Assembly: GCF_006538325.1 (NCBI RefSeq)
Contig: NZ_BJKK01000002.1
Coordinates: forward strand, 434,001-498,000
Source of the DNA: Alteromonas sp. KUL42
GTDB taxonomy: Bacteria; Pseudomonadota; Gammaproteobacteria; Enterobacterales; Alteromonadaceae
Length of the DNA stretch: 64,000 nucleotides
Direction: 5' to 3'
Shown in pieces: positions 39,934-49,500 of this stretch. The notes below the pieces were generated by a model, which made no database searches, had not been told where the DNA came from, and saw only the letters and a list, made by a program, of their open reading frames with translations. Made by a program: the position numbers and the translations under genes. The stretch's first letter is position 1, and every line of letters begins with the position of its first letter.

Positions 39934-40134
39934 ATGCCTATTACAGTTACCAACTCATCTACTAAGCCAGTGCGTAGTGCTGGTGTTAACTTCGCACCAG
40001 GTGCAAATACGTTTGAAGATGGTGAGCTTTCCCATGCCCAACTAGCCCAGTTAGAGCCAGTTACGGAACTAAGCCTAAAGCACACCCAAAAGCAGGCACC
40101 TGCTGCTAAACCAGCAAAGGAGCCTAAACAATGA
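39934..40134 (+). CDS. Small phage protein before tail tube gene
   Basis: 66 residues: a beta-type N-terminus (ITVTNSSTKPVRSAGVNFAPGANTF) and a Lys/Ala/Pro-rich tail. It overlaps the tail tube gene by four bases. The function is unknown. The N-terminus recalls that of the protein at 37936. Confidence 0.65.
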   Translation: MPITVTNSSTKPVRSAGVNFAPGANTFEDGELSHAQLAQLEPVTELSLKHTQKQAPAAKPAKEPKQ

Positions 40135-41084
40135 GCGCTAAGTATCAAAAGTATAAGGTAAAACGTCTGCTGTTAAGCATGGCGGTGTTTAACGCAGCAG
40201 CTAACCCAGCTTTAGTCGCTGGTGAAGATTATATTGCTGCAGGTGAAACGCCAAAGCATATACAAACCAAGAACGCTGAGCTTTCGCTAGAAATTGAAAG
40301 TATCGACCGGGAATTGGATGATGCTACATTGGGTTATAAACCCCAGTTGTTGGTAGGCCAGCATTTTACTATTTCAACCGAAGTGGAAATTGCTGGTTCT
40401 GGTACCGCAGGCACGGCCCCCACTTATAACGACCTTATCAAAATTAGCGCTTTCTCTGAAACAGTGAATGCCGGTACTGATGTTGAGTATGAGCAGTTAG
40501 ACGATGACAGCTGGCCCGATGCCACCATTTATTTTTTTCACGCAGGTAGAAACCATAAGGTACTTTCTGCCCAAGCTAACCTAAGCGTAACAATTGCAAA
40601 CGGTGCACTTCCTACTTACACCCTTACTATTACCGGTACCTATGGCGGCGTACTGAAACAAGCTATGCCCACACCATCGTTCAGCCAAATTAAGCCTGTG
40701 AAAGTGGGTAACCAATACACCACGTTTACGCTAGATGGTAGTGAATATGTGCTGGTTAACTACTCTTCTGACCAAAACAACGAAGTGAATTACACCGACT
40801 TGCCTGGTTATGAAGGTGTGAGTATTGATGATATTGCGCCAGAAGGTGAAATTGAAATTCTTGCACCTGATCACGCTGACTTCGACCCTTTCGCCATTGT
40901 GAACAGCGAAGCGGAGGTGTTTCTACCTTTCTCGCTTCAACACGGAACCACAGCAGGCAATATTGTTACCTTTTCCAACTCCCAGTTACAAATTCTAGGT
41001 GTGGGCTACGGTGAATTTGAAGGTAAGCGCACGTTCGTGATGCCGTATGGCGCCATTGGTAAAAACAAAATTACGGTGAGCTAA
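40131..41084 (+). CDS. Major tail tube protein
   Basis: 317 residues, rich in beta strands (LLVGQHFTISTEVEIAGSG, PTYTLTITGTYGGV). Size and position directly before the tail chaperone pair and tape measure identify it as tail tube. The C-terminus (LGVGYGEFEGKRTFVMPYG) continues the strand pattern. Confidence 0.8.
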   Translation: MSAKYQKYKVKRLLLSMAVFNAAANPALVAGEDYIAAGETPKHIQTKNAELSLEIESIDRELDDATLGYKPQLLVGQHFTISTEVEIAGSGTAGTAPTYNDLIKISAFSETVNAGTDVEYEQLDDDSWPDATIYFFHAGRNHKVLSAQANLSVTIANGALPTYTLTITGTYGGVLKQAMPTPSFSQIKPVKVGNQYTTFTLDGSEYVLVNYSSDQNNEVNYTDLPGYEGVSIDDIAPEGEIEILAPDHADFDPFAIVNSEAEVFLPFSLQHGTTAGNIVTFSNSQLQILGVGYGEFEGKRTFVMPYGAIGKNKITVS

Positions 41085-41404
41085 TGCAACTTAAAATTAA
41101 ACGCAAAGAAAGTGTGGTATGGCCGGTATTGGTAAATATACCGGCAGACGGTGGTGAACTTGAAGAACATCGTTTCTTCGTTCGATTTAAACGCCTATCT
41201 GAAAAAGAGTTCGACGACGCAGGCAGTAAAGGCCAAACCCCCTTACTGAAAACGGTACTGCTAGAAGCGGGTGAAACTGAAAGCGGCCTAGAAAAGCTAA
41301 GTAATGAAGACAAAACTTCGCTGCTTTCAGATACCAACTACCGTGTTGGTCTTTATAACGCCTATTTGAAAATGGATGCAGGCGTAGCGGAAAAAAACTC
41401 CTAG
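41084..41404 (+). CDS. Tail assembly chaperone (gpG-like)
   Basis: 106 residues (FFVRFKRLSEKEFDD is typical of this group). It ends two codons after a slippery A_AAA_AAC heptamer at 41392-41398. A -1 shift there joins it to the next frame without a stop, giving a product of about 229 residues, as in lambda G/GT. The chaperones bind the tape measure during tail assembly. Confidence 0.82.
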   Translation: MQLKIKRKESVVWPVLVNIPADGGELEEHRFFVRFKRLSEKEFDDAGSKGQTPLLKTVLLEAGETESGLEKLSNEDKTSLLSDTNYRVGLYNAYLKMDAGVAEKNS

Positions 41405-41432
41405 AGGCCGCCCAGTTTTGGGTAGGCCCTAG
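41392..41432 (+). other. Programmed -1 ribosomal frameshift site
   Basis: The heptamer A_AAA_AAC (41392-41398) is in the correct phase of the gpG-like frame. Directly after it, CTAGAGGCC (41401-41409) pairs with GGCCCTAG (41425-41432) with one bulged A, a possible stimulating hairpin. In the -1 frame reading continues KLLEAAQFWVGPS to 41772. Confidence 0.8.
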
Positions 41433-41487
41433 CGTTACACGTAGCGATAAACAGGAATACATAGCGCAACTAAAAGACGGTTACGGC

Positions 41488-41772
41488 ATGGATGAAGCGC
41501 AAATTAACGCGGTTCTCCAAGAAGATGACGATTTCAAGGACCGAGAGCTAGAACTTCTTCCTGAAAATCAGAAAGCATTTTACTGGTTTTTAGATGTTGA
41601 TGATCTATGGGTTTACACCGAAGGTTTCAGAGTCGCGCTAGATATTCCAGCAGTAATGGCCGATGCACAAGCAGTAGGCCGCAAGTACAGCAAATTGGAC
41701 TACCAAAAGTTAAGAATTCTTAGCCGCCATGTAGTCTCTACACTTAACGAGCGTGCCAGTGAGCAAAAGTGA
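41488..41772 (+). CDS. gpT-like frameshift extension (DUF1799-like)
   Basis: The frame is open from 41395, so this is probably made only as the C-terminal part of the G-GT fusion. An ATG at 41488 begins MDEAQINAVLQEDDD. The C-terminal WVYTEGFRVALDIPAVMADA and LDYQKLRILSRHV recall small DUF1799-type tail proteins. No clear ribosome site precedes the ATG. Confidence 0.75.
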   Translation: MDEAQINAVLQEDDDFKDRELELLPENQKAFYWFLDVDDLWVYTEGFRVALDIPAVMADAQAVGRKYSKLDYQKLRILSRHVVSTLNERASEQK

Positions 41773-44700
41773 CCTAGATATAATGATTAACTTACTTGCC
41801 AATACCAAAGGTATGCGCAAGGAGTATCAGCAGGCCATTGCACAGCAGGTAGCCCTCAATAAGGAGCTTACCCGTGGTACCTCGCAAGCCACAAGCCAAG
41901 CAGGCAGTTTTACCACTTTGGAAAACGCGGTTGGTAAGTTGGATAACCATCTAAAGGAATTAGTGAGCCAACAGGCCGCACTTAACAAGGAAGTTAGCCT
42001 TTCTAAGCAAAATACCAATGCTGCCCGTGACGGCTTAGACCGTTATGAGCAAGTGTTAGAGCAATTACAGCGTGAAATGCGCGATGTTATTTCTAGTCAA
42101 AGTAGTTTGTCTCGTAGTTTACGTAATACTGACGCGTCTGCCGGCGCAGCAAGCCGAAACATAAAGCAGCTTGAAGTACAAAGCCGAAGCCTGGGCGCAG
42201 CCGTTCGGCCACTGGGTGGTTACATTGCTGGCGCTTTTGGAATATTAGCCGCACAAAATGCGGCAATTGGCATCAAAGATACCTTGGCTGAATACCAGCA
42301 ATTCAGTACTCGCCTTCGTTTTTTAAGTGAAGATACCCAAGACTATGCTAACTCGATGAGCTTCTTAACCCAGCTTGCTGAGGATCATGGCAAGTCGGTG
42401 CTTGTTATGGGTGAGAGTTATGCCAGTTTAGCGGCGCTTCGTAAAGGCGACATTATTAGTCAGCAGCAACAGTATGATTTAATGACAGGACTAAGTAATG
42501 CGCAAAGCGCATTGGGCGTTAGTACCGACCAGCTGGGCAACCTAATGTATGGTCTGGGCCAAGCGCTTTCACAGCCCACAGTGCAAACCGCAGAATTTAA
42601 CCAAGTGATGGAGCCAATACCTGGTTTAATGCAGGCCATTACGAAAGCAGCTGGTTTACAGGGCAAAACATACCGTGATTTGGTTTTAGAAGGCGAAGTA
42701 ACCAGCGCCACGTTCCGTGATGATCTGATTAAGGCATTGGGAGAATACGACGGTGCTGCAAAAGCCAATATCGACAACATTACCGCACAAGAGAACGCAC
42801 TAGAAAATTTACGTGTTCAGACCATTGCGGCCTTTGAACAGCCTATTAATGATACCTATGGCGCTTTGCTTGAAACCACAGGCGAAGCGTTAACTTTCGT
42901 AAGAGACAACGCCGAAACACTCACTACTGCTGTTGAGACATTAACAGCAGTTGCGTTAGTGCGCGGTGCAGCTGCTGTTAGCAATTATGGTATTGCAATA
43001 GGCAGAAAAGCCGTGGCCCAGCAAACTGCAACCGCTGCCACCCTGGCAGCGGCCAAAAAACAACACGAACATAACCTATCGTTGCAACTGGCAGCCAAAC
43101 GTTCACTTGACGTTGCTAGTAATGACACACTTAGAGCTGGCGCATTAACGCGTTTAGCAGCAGCAAACCAAGCCGTTATTGCTAGCCAAAAAGCGCTGAA
43201 TGTCGCCACTGCGCAATATTCAGTGGTAGGCCGAGCCGCTACAACAGTTGCCCGAGGTTTGTGGGCGGCAATAGGTGGTATTCCCGGTGTTGTACTTTTA
43301 GGTACCTATGCATTGTATGAGTGGGCTAGCTCTTCTGACGATGCTAAAAACAGCACTAAGCAACTTAACGATGAAGTAAAATCTCTTCACAACACGTTGA
43401 ATCCGTTTTCTAAATACACCAAAACACAAGCAGTGGGCGCGCTACAGCGCTATACGGGACAGTTGGAACTTGCCAAGCAACAAGCAGAAGAACTTCGCAA
43501 ACGGTTCGATAACCCTTATTTCAAAACTACTACGGAAGAAGTTATAGCCGCTGAAAAAGAAGTACAGAGGCTGACAGAAGTTATTGCACAGTTGCAGGCT
43601 ATTCTTGCCAAGGGCAACGCATCTAACGACCCTGTTGTTAATACCACAGAAATATCAGAGCAGCGCGAAGCAGCTGCACAGCTTTTAGCTGACTTAGAAC
43701 GCCAGCGTGTACTTTACGGCCAAGTGGGGGAAGTAGCCCGTGTCTCTTATGAGACCACACACGGCTCACTAAAAGACTTAACAGCAGCTGAAAAAGAAGC
43801 GCTCATTCTTGCCGCTAAAAAACTCGACTCACACAAGAACGACATTGATGCACGCACCCAACAGAAGAACGCTGCCACGGCGCTAAAAGATGAAGTCGAC
43901 AAGTTACTAGCGAAGCAACAAGAAGAAATTAGTCTTTACGGTGACTCTAGCCGTGAAGCGCAGGTGAAATATGACATTGAGTTTGGTGCTCTTCAGAACG
44001 TTAACGAAGAGCTCAAAAAGAAACTACTTTTACAAGCCAAAGAGCTAGACAACTTAGCACAAGCAAAAGCCCTGCAGTCTCGTGTTGAAAGTATTGCCGT
44101 TGGCACCATGACGCCACAGCAAAGAGAACAGACCAACCACAAGAGCAATATCAGAGATTTAGAAACCTATCGAGACAGTCTGCCAGAAAGTGATCTAGCG
44201 AAACGCCAAGAAGTTAACCAGCTTATTGAAGCTGAGCAACGCCGTCACGCTACAGCGATGACCGAGATACAAGCTGGTACTAAATCCGAAATCGATGCTA
44301 TGTGGTCAGATACATTCGACCGATTTGCTTCTGGTATCGGCACTGCAACTGCAGATGCGCTTTTTGAAAGTGAAAATTTGGGAGATGGACTTAGAAATGT
44401 TTTCCTCAGCATGGGAAAACAGGTTGTTGCAACGCTTGTTGAGATAGGTGTAAAGCGTTTAGCTTTGGCTGCAATAAACTCTACTGCAGCCACTACTGAA
44501 TCAGCAGTCGCAACAAGTACCGCCACTGCATCTGGTGCAGCAATTACTGCAGCAATGGCCCCAGCTGCAGCGGCAACCACACTTGCAACGGCGGGTACAA
44601 ACTCTATTGGTTCAATAGCGGCAATTGCCGCTGTTGGTGCAGCTATTGCCGCTATGTTTGCAGGGCTTTTCGATAAAGGTGGTCACATTCCATCGGGTAA

Positions 44701-44992
44701 GTTCGGTATTGCTGGCGAATATGGCCCAGAGTTTATCAAGGGGCCAGCCACAGTAACCAGTCGCGTAGATACCGCCAATATTCTAAATAGACACGCCGCT
44801 AACGATGGCGGTGGTAGAACGGTTGTCATAAACGACAATAGTACATGGAATGTATCGGGGGGAGACTCAGATGAGGTTATTACAAAACTAGCCCCGTTAC
44901 TTAAAAAACAAGAAGAAACATTGGCAAGAGCTGGCATGCAACTTAAGCAGGGTAAAGGGCCTGTGTATGACGGCTTTAGGATGGCGCGATGA
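41753..44992 (+). CDS. Tail tape measure protein
   Basis: 1079 residues starting at GTG 41753 (GTG 41759 is also possible). It has long coiled-coil parts and the tape-measure domain (TRLRFLSEDTQDYANSMSFL, LSQPTVQTAEFNQVMEPIPGL). Hydrophobic segments lie near residues 145-165, 390-410 and 505-525, and from about 930 to 980. The C-terminal FDKGGHIPSGKFGIAGEYGPE is a common ending. It sets tail length (about 160 nm expected at 1.5 angstrom per residue) and may help DNA cross the membrane. Confidence 0.92.
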   Translation: MPVSKSDLDIMINLLANTKGMRKEYQQAIAQQVALNKELTRGTSQATSQAGSFTTLENAVGKLDNHLKELVSQQAALNKEVSLSKQNTNAARDGLDRYEQVLEQLQREMRDVISSQSSLSRSLRNTDASAGAASRNIKQLEVQSRSLGAAVRPLGGYIAGAFGILAAQNAAIGIKDTLAEYQQFSTRLRFLSEDTQDYANSMSFLTQLAEDHGKSVLVMGESYASLAALRKGDIISQQQQYDLMTGLSNAQSALGVSTDQLGNLMYGLGQALSQPTVQTAEFNQVMEPIPGLMQAITKAAGLQGKTYRDLVLEGEVTSATFRDDLIKALGEYDGAAKANIDNITAQENALENLRVQTIAAFEQPINDTYGALLETTGEALTFVRDNAETLTTAVETLTAVALVRGAAAVSNYGIAIGRKAVAQQTATAATLAAAKKQHEHNLSLQLAAKRSLDVASNDTLRAGALTRLAAANQAVIASQKALNVATAQYSVVGRAATTVARGLWAAIGGIPGVVLLGTYALYEWASSSDDAKNSTKQLNDEVKSLHNTLNPFSKYTKTQAVGALQRYTGQLELAKQQAEELRKRFDNPYFKTTTEEVIAAEKEVQRLTEVIAQLQAILAKGNASNDPVVNTTEISEQREAAAQLLADLERQRVLYGQVGEVARVSYETTHGSLKDLTAAEKEALILAAKKLDSHKNDIDARTQQKNAATALKDEVDKLLAKQQEEISLYGDSSREAQVKYDIEFGALQNVNEELKKKLLLQAKELDNLAQAKALQSRVESIAVGTMTPQQREQTNHKSNIRDLETYRDSLPESDLAKRQEVNQLIEAEQRRHATAMTEIQAGTKSEIDAMWSDTFDRFASGIGTATADALFESENLGDGLRNVFLSMGKQVVATLVEIGVKRLALAAINSTAATTESAVATSTATASGAAITAAMAPAAAATTLATAGTNSIGSIAAIAAVGAAIAAMFAGLFDKGGHIPSGKFGIAGEYGPEFIKGPATVTSRVDTANILNRHAANDGGGRTVVINDNSTWNVSGGDSDEVITKLAPLLKKQEETLARAGMQLKQGKGPVYDGFRMAR

Positions 44993-45591
44993 GTATACCT
45001 ATTTTTCCACGTTATATTCTGCCCAGTAGTTTACAGTTCAAAATAATCCCAAACAGCATGGTTAATTCCTCGCCTGGCAGAGTGTCGGAAGTTTGGACTC
45101 GCCCAGGAGCTTACTGGGTTTTTAGTGGGACCTGGTCACGAATTAGATATGCAGACGGCAGAGTGCTAAGCAATTTTATTGATGCACTAGACGGAAGTGC
45201 TGGCGAGTTTATGATGTGGGACTCTACCCATACGCAACTAGGCAGTTGGGCCGGTACCATTGTTACAGACGGTACTAATCAATCTGGCACAGTACTTAGC
45301 ATTAGAGGTGCTGTGCCCAACACTCTTATAGCCCCAGCAGGTGATAGGTTTCAACTAGATAACTATTTATACAAATTGGTTGAAGACGCCGTAGCTGACC
45401 AAAATGGTGAGTGCACCCTGCGCATTCGTCCTCAATTATTTACTGTGCCTACCGATGGCACCGGTTTGGTTGTCAACGACCCTATGAACAAAATGATGTT
45501 GCCAGATAATCAACAGGGGTTGAGTTTTGCTAACCGAAAACTGGTAATTCAAGACTTTGGCATTAACGGCTTTACGAGTATTCGCCCATGA
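44989..45591 (+). CDS. Distal tail protein candidate
   Basis: 200 residues of beta-rich sequence (VWTRPGAYWVFSGTWSRIRYADG). Position after the tape measure and before a DUF2163-like gene fits a tail tip component. It overlaps the tape measure end by four bases. The family is not certain. Confidence 0.65.
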   Translation: MSIPIFPRYILPSSLQFKIIPNSMVNSSPGRVSEVWTRPGAYWVFSGTWSRIRYADGRVLSNFIDALDGSAGEFMMWDSTHTQLGSWAGTIVTDGTNQSGTVLSIRGAVPNTLIAPAGDRFQLDNYLYKLVEDAVADQNGECTLRIRPQLFTVPTDGTGLVVNDPMNKMMLPDNQQGLSFANRKLVIQDFGINGFTSIRP

Positions 45592-46184
45592 GACACGTAG
45601 ATCCACAAATAGAAAACCTACTTTCATCTGACAGTAAAATGGCGTGCATAATGGGCGAAATAGAATGGCCTACTGGCATAGTAAGGTTTCACGATGGAGT
45701 GGGCACGCTAATTTGGCAAGGCGAGAGCTACTATGGCCTTGGTGGGGCTGGTAGTGTGGATATCATTAAAGAAGGTACTGCTCCAACCATAAAACTGAAC
45801 CTACAAACCAGTGATGCAGCGTTAGTAAGCGAAGCCATAAAAGACGATGCTGCCGGCGGAGACGTTCGTTTATATTTGGGCGTGTTCAACGAAAATCAGC
45901 AGCTAACAGCACGACAGCTTGTATATGCAGGGTTAATTAACAAAACCCCAGTGCGTTACAGTGCTCCCCCCACAATATCGGTTGACGTAAACAGTTATGC
46001 GCACCGTTGGAATCAACCAAAGCGCTACACCACATACAGCAAAGCAAGCCAGCGCTCAGTTTATCCAAATGACAGTTTTTTTGACGATGTAGAGGCGGTA
46101 GCGAAAGGGCCCTTATCAAGCTACAGCGGAAGCAACTCAGTTAGCGGTGGGCACAGATTCCAACACCCCACTAGGAGTCGATAA
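45588..46184 (+). CDS. Phage tail protein, DUF2163-like
   Basis: 198 residues; GIVRFHDGVGTLIWQGESYYGLGGAGSV and a C-terminus RHVDP...FFDDVEAVAKGP fit the tail proteins that sit before NlpC/P60-like genes. The last part reads HRFQHPTRSR with a stop overlapping the next ATG. Confidence 0.65.
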   Translation: MRHVDPQIENLLSSDSKMACIMGEIEWPTGIVRFHDGVGTLIWQGESYYGLGGAGSVDIIKEGTAPTIKLNLQTSDAALVSEAIKDDAAGGDVRLYLGVFNENQQLTARQLVYAGLINKTPVRYSAPPTISVDVNSYAHRWNQPKRYTTYSKASQRSVYPNDSFFDDVEAVAKGPLSSYSGSNSVSGGHRFQHPTRSR

Positions 46185-46591
46185 TGCAACGTTACACGGA
46201 CTGGGCTACTAGGCTCACACAGTTTATGCAAAGCAGGCAGTATTCAAAATTTCAGTGGGGAAAGCACGACTGCTGCCTATTTGCCGCTGATGCGGTACTG
46301 GCAATGACAGGTCACGACTATGCAAAGGCGTTCAGAGGGCGCTACCGCACTTCTAAAGGGGCATTGTTGGCGCTTAAGCGCAAAGGGTATGCAGGTATTG
46401 ACGAAGCATTGACTGCTATTTTGGGTGAGCCTTCGCCTCGTTTATCGGTACGCCGTGGTGATGTTGTGCTTATAAAACACAATGGTGAAGATACGGCTGG
46501 CATTATGTTTGGTGATGTTGTGGTACCAAGTACATTGCACTTGGAAACCGTATCTCCTCTGTCTATTCAGAAAGTATGGAGGGTTGGGTAA
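46184..46591 (+). CDS. NlpC/P60-like tail protein (DUF6950 type)
   Basis: 135 residues. FQWGKHDCCLFAADAVLAMTG carries the catalytic-type cysteine at the start of a helix, and a histidine lies near HLETVSPLSI. Such tail-tip proteases cut peptidoglycan peptides during DNA entry or act in tip assembly (lambda gpK-like). Order: minor tail protein, this, then J-like protein, as in lambda. Confidence 0.78.
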   Translation: MQRYTDWATRLTQFMQSRQYSKFQWGKHDCCLFAADAVLAMTGHDYAKAFRGRYRTSKGALLALKRKGYAGIDEALTAILGEPSPRLSVRRGDVVLIKHNGEDTAGIMFGDVVVPSTLHLETVSPLSIQKVWRVG

Positions 46592-49500
46592 ATGCCTACA
46601 GTTGTTGTTGGTGCGGCTGTAGCATTTGCCGCCAGCAGTGTTGTTAGTGTGGGAGTGGCGTTAGCCATTGGGGCTGCCAGTGCGATAGCCTTCGATGCGC
46701 TTATGGATTCAATGGTTCCTGACGCGGGCGGTGTTAGCACCGGAAACCAAGATTTAAGAACAGAAAGCAACCCCAACCGACTTATGATTGTTGGTGAAGC
46801 TGTAACTAGTGGGCCGATCACAAAATACGAAAAAAGGACGTTCAACCAAAAAGAGTACCATCTGTTTTTTACACCACTGGCGGCGCATCCGTGTGAAAGC
46901 GTAGAGCTATATCAATTAGATGGAAAAAGTAGAACGTCGCTATCTGGTTCAGGGTATCGAATTGAGGTCGCATTAGGCCTTCAAACCACAGCGAACCAGT
47001 CTGCCATGACAGAAATGGTCAATATTGATGATACGTGTATTGGGCATGGCGTTACGTATGCGTACCACAAATATGAAGTAAACCCCGATATATTTCCCAA
47101 TGGTGTGCAAGACGTAAAATTTAAAGTACGCGGCATACGTTGCTACGACCCGAGATTAGACAGCACAGCAGGCGGCATTGGAGCCCACCGCGCTGATGAT
47201 GAAAGCACGTGGGAATGGACTGATAACGCAGCGTTAATCAATTTCTACTGGAAGCGCTTTGGTGGTGCAATCGTTCTACCAATAGAAATGTTCGATTTAG
47301 CCAATATCGCATTGGAAGCTAACTTGTGCGACGAAGAAGTGGCATTTATTGACAAAAATGGTGTAACGCATACTGAAAAACGTTGGACATGCAATGGTGT
47401 AATTGACCTGTCAAAAGGGCAAGCCTCTGTAGAAGAAGAGTTATTGCGCTCCTGTGGTGCACGTTGGGCAGAAGCTGGCGGTAAATTTTGGCTTATTACT
47501 GCAGCATATCGAGGACCTGCAACTGTTACATTGACCGATGACGATCTCAAAGATGACATAGAACGAGACCCTTATACCCCTCTTGAAGACCGTTGCAATG
47601 CAGTTGTCGCTGCTTTCATCGACCCAGAATCATATTATCAGCAAACGAACTGCACTGAAATTTACAGCGAGTACTATAGAGATGTGCGCGATAAACGCTA
47701 TTTACAGCATGCTAGGGAATTAGGCTATACCAATAGCGACACTATGTGTCAAAGGCTAAACCGTATTTATATGGAGCGTGCCGCAGCTGGTGATACGTTA
47801 CGTGTTGTTGTGGGGTGGAAAGGTATTAAATGCCCCCCTGGTAAAGTTATAAACGTAAACTTTAACGAACACAGTATTATCAATAAAGAGTATGAGGTTT
47901 TAGAGTACGAGTTTGATAGTGAACAATTTCTTTGGACATTAATATTAAAAGAAACCACGTCGGCCATATTTGACGACACTGTCATTCCTTCTGAGCGAGA
48001 TTTAACACCAAATACAAATATTGATAATACGTTTGTCGAATCACCAGTGGATATTACATATCTAACTACGCCAAATGACTCATATCGCCAAGGTACTATT
48101 ACATGGGCTCATGAATCACCAGAGAGTATTCGTCGATACGTGGTACTCATTACAAAGATACCAGCAGATGAGTTTTCCAAGGTTTATTATCCTACACTAC
48201 CAACACAAGACATAAACAACCTTGAGGCTGGTAGCTACACTGTTGCGATATCGGCTGAAAATCGTTTTGAAAAGCGAAGTGTCGCAACGTCTATTAACTT
48301 CAATGTTAACGCGGCATCTACTCCAACAGACAGTGTTCAGGTAAATGTTTTGCCTGGTCGCGTAATCATTACTGGCCCTACATTACCTCACAACCTGGCG
48401 ACATATGAATGGCGATACTCGTTTGTTGGCGATTCCGCGTCTGATTTTGATGCCGCACATGACGCCGGTGAAAATACCACTATTACTATCACCAATACCC
48501 CACATGACGGTACCGTCTATATATGGTACCGAATAAAAGATGGTGACCATGTTGATCCCAATTGGCGAACGCTAACCATACCCGACCTTGTAGGGGTTAA
48601 TTCTGAGCAGCTAGACCCCGTCAATATTGTTGAGGCACTCGAACCAACCATAGCGCCAATACAAGCCCAGCTGGACGACCTAGAAGTTAACGTTGAAGAC
48701 ATCAATGTTAACATCGGCGAGATAACATTAGATATTGGCGAGATAACAACTGATATTGCTGAATTAGTGCTGCGCAATGGTGAGTTTGAAGCGCAAACGT
48801 TGGCGGTTATGCAGCAGGAGCGTTTTGACCGAGAAGAAACCGAAGCGCTGTTGCTACAAAGTATCAGTGAGAACGCAGCATATCAGCTTGAACTTGCACG
48901 TCGCATTGAAGCTGGTGAAGAGCTTACAAATGCGCTGATATATCGGGACCCGTCCCGCGGCTTAATTGTGAACCGCGCCTTTGAGTACTCTGACGAGAAA
49001 TTCACACAGGCTGCATTGGTGATTGACGGGGTTTCTGGTGAAGTGTCAGCAGTGTCACAGCGTGTAGATTTTGCTGAGGATAACATCAGCAATCTGGTCT
49101 CTGAATTAGAGCTGGTACCGGGTTTAATTACAGCACGAGCAACCACAATTGTTAGTGAATCGATTGCTGCGCTTGAACCTGCGTATGCCTTTAATTTCTT
49201 TGACTCTGCACAAGACTGGGTAGCCGTAAATGGCACTGTAACCGCAGGTGTTAATGAAATTAACCTAACCTATGGCGATATTGAAAACGCGGCGATTAGT
49301 TATAGCGCAGATAACAATAGACTAATTCGGGTTGCAGTAGAGCGTTTAGCCGGTAATGAATGGAATGGTACGGTTATCATTGAGCGTGACGACACAACGA
49401 CTGAAACGTTTGAGAACTTTGTCGATGAATCACCACTACTACTTATTGATTTCACTGGTATAGCATCGTACAGCGGCACAATTACTCGGTTGCGTTTGAT

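Noticed and set aside
41421..41440. GCCCTAGCGTTAC as a possible fifth late motif
   Set aside because: It shares only part of the motif, lies inside coding sequence and belongs to the frameshift hairpin.
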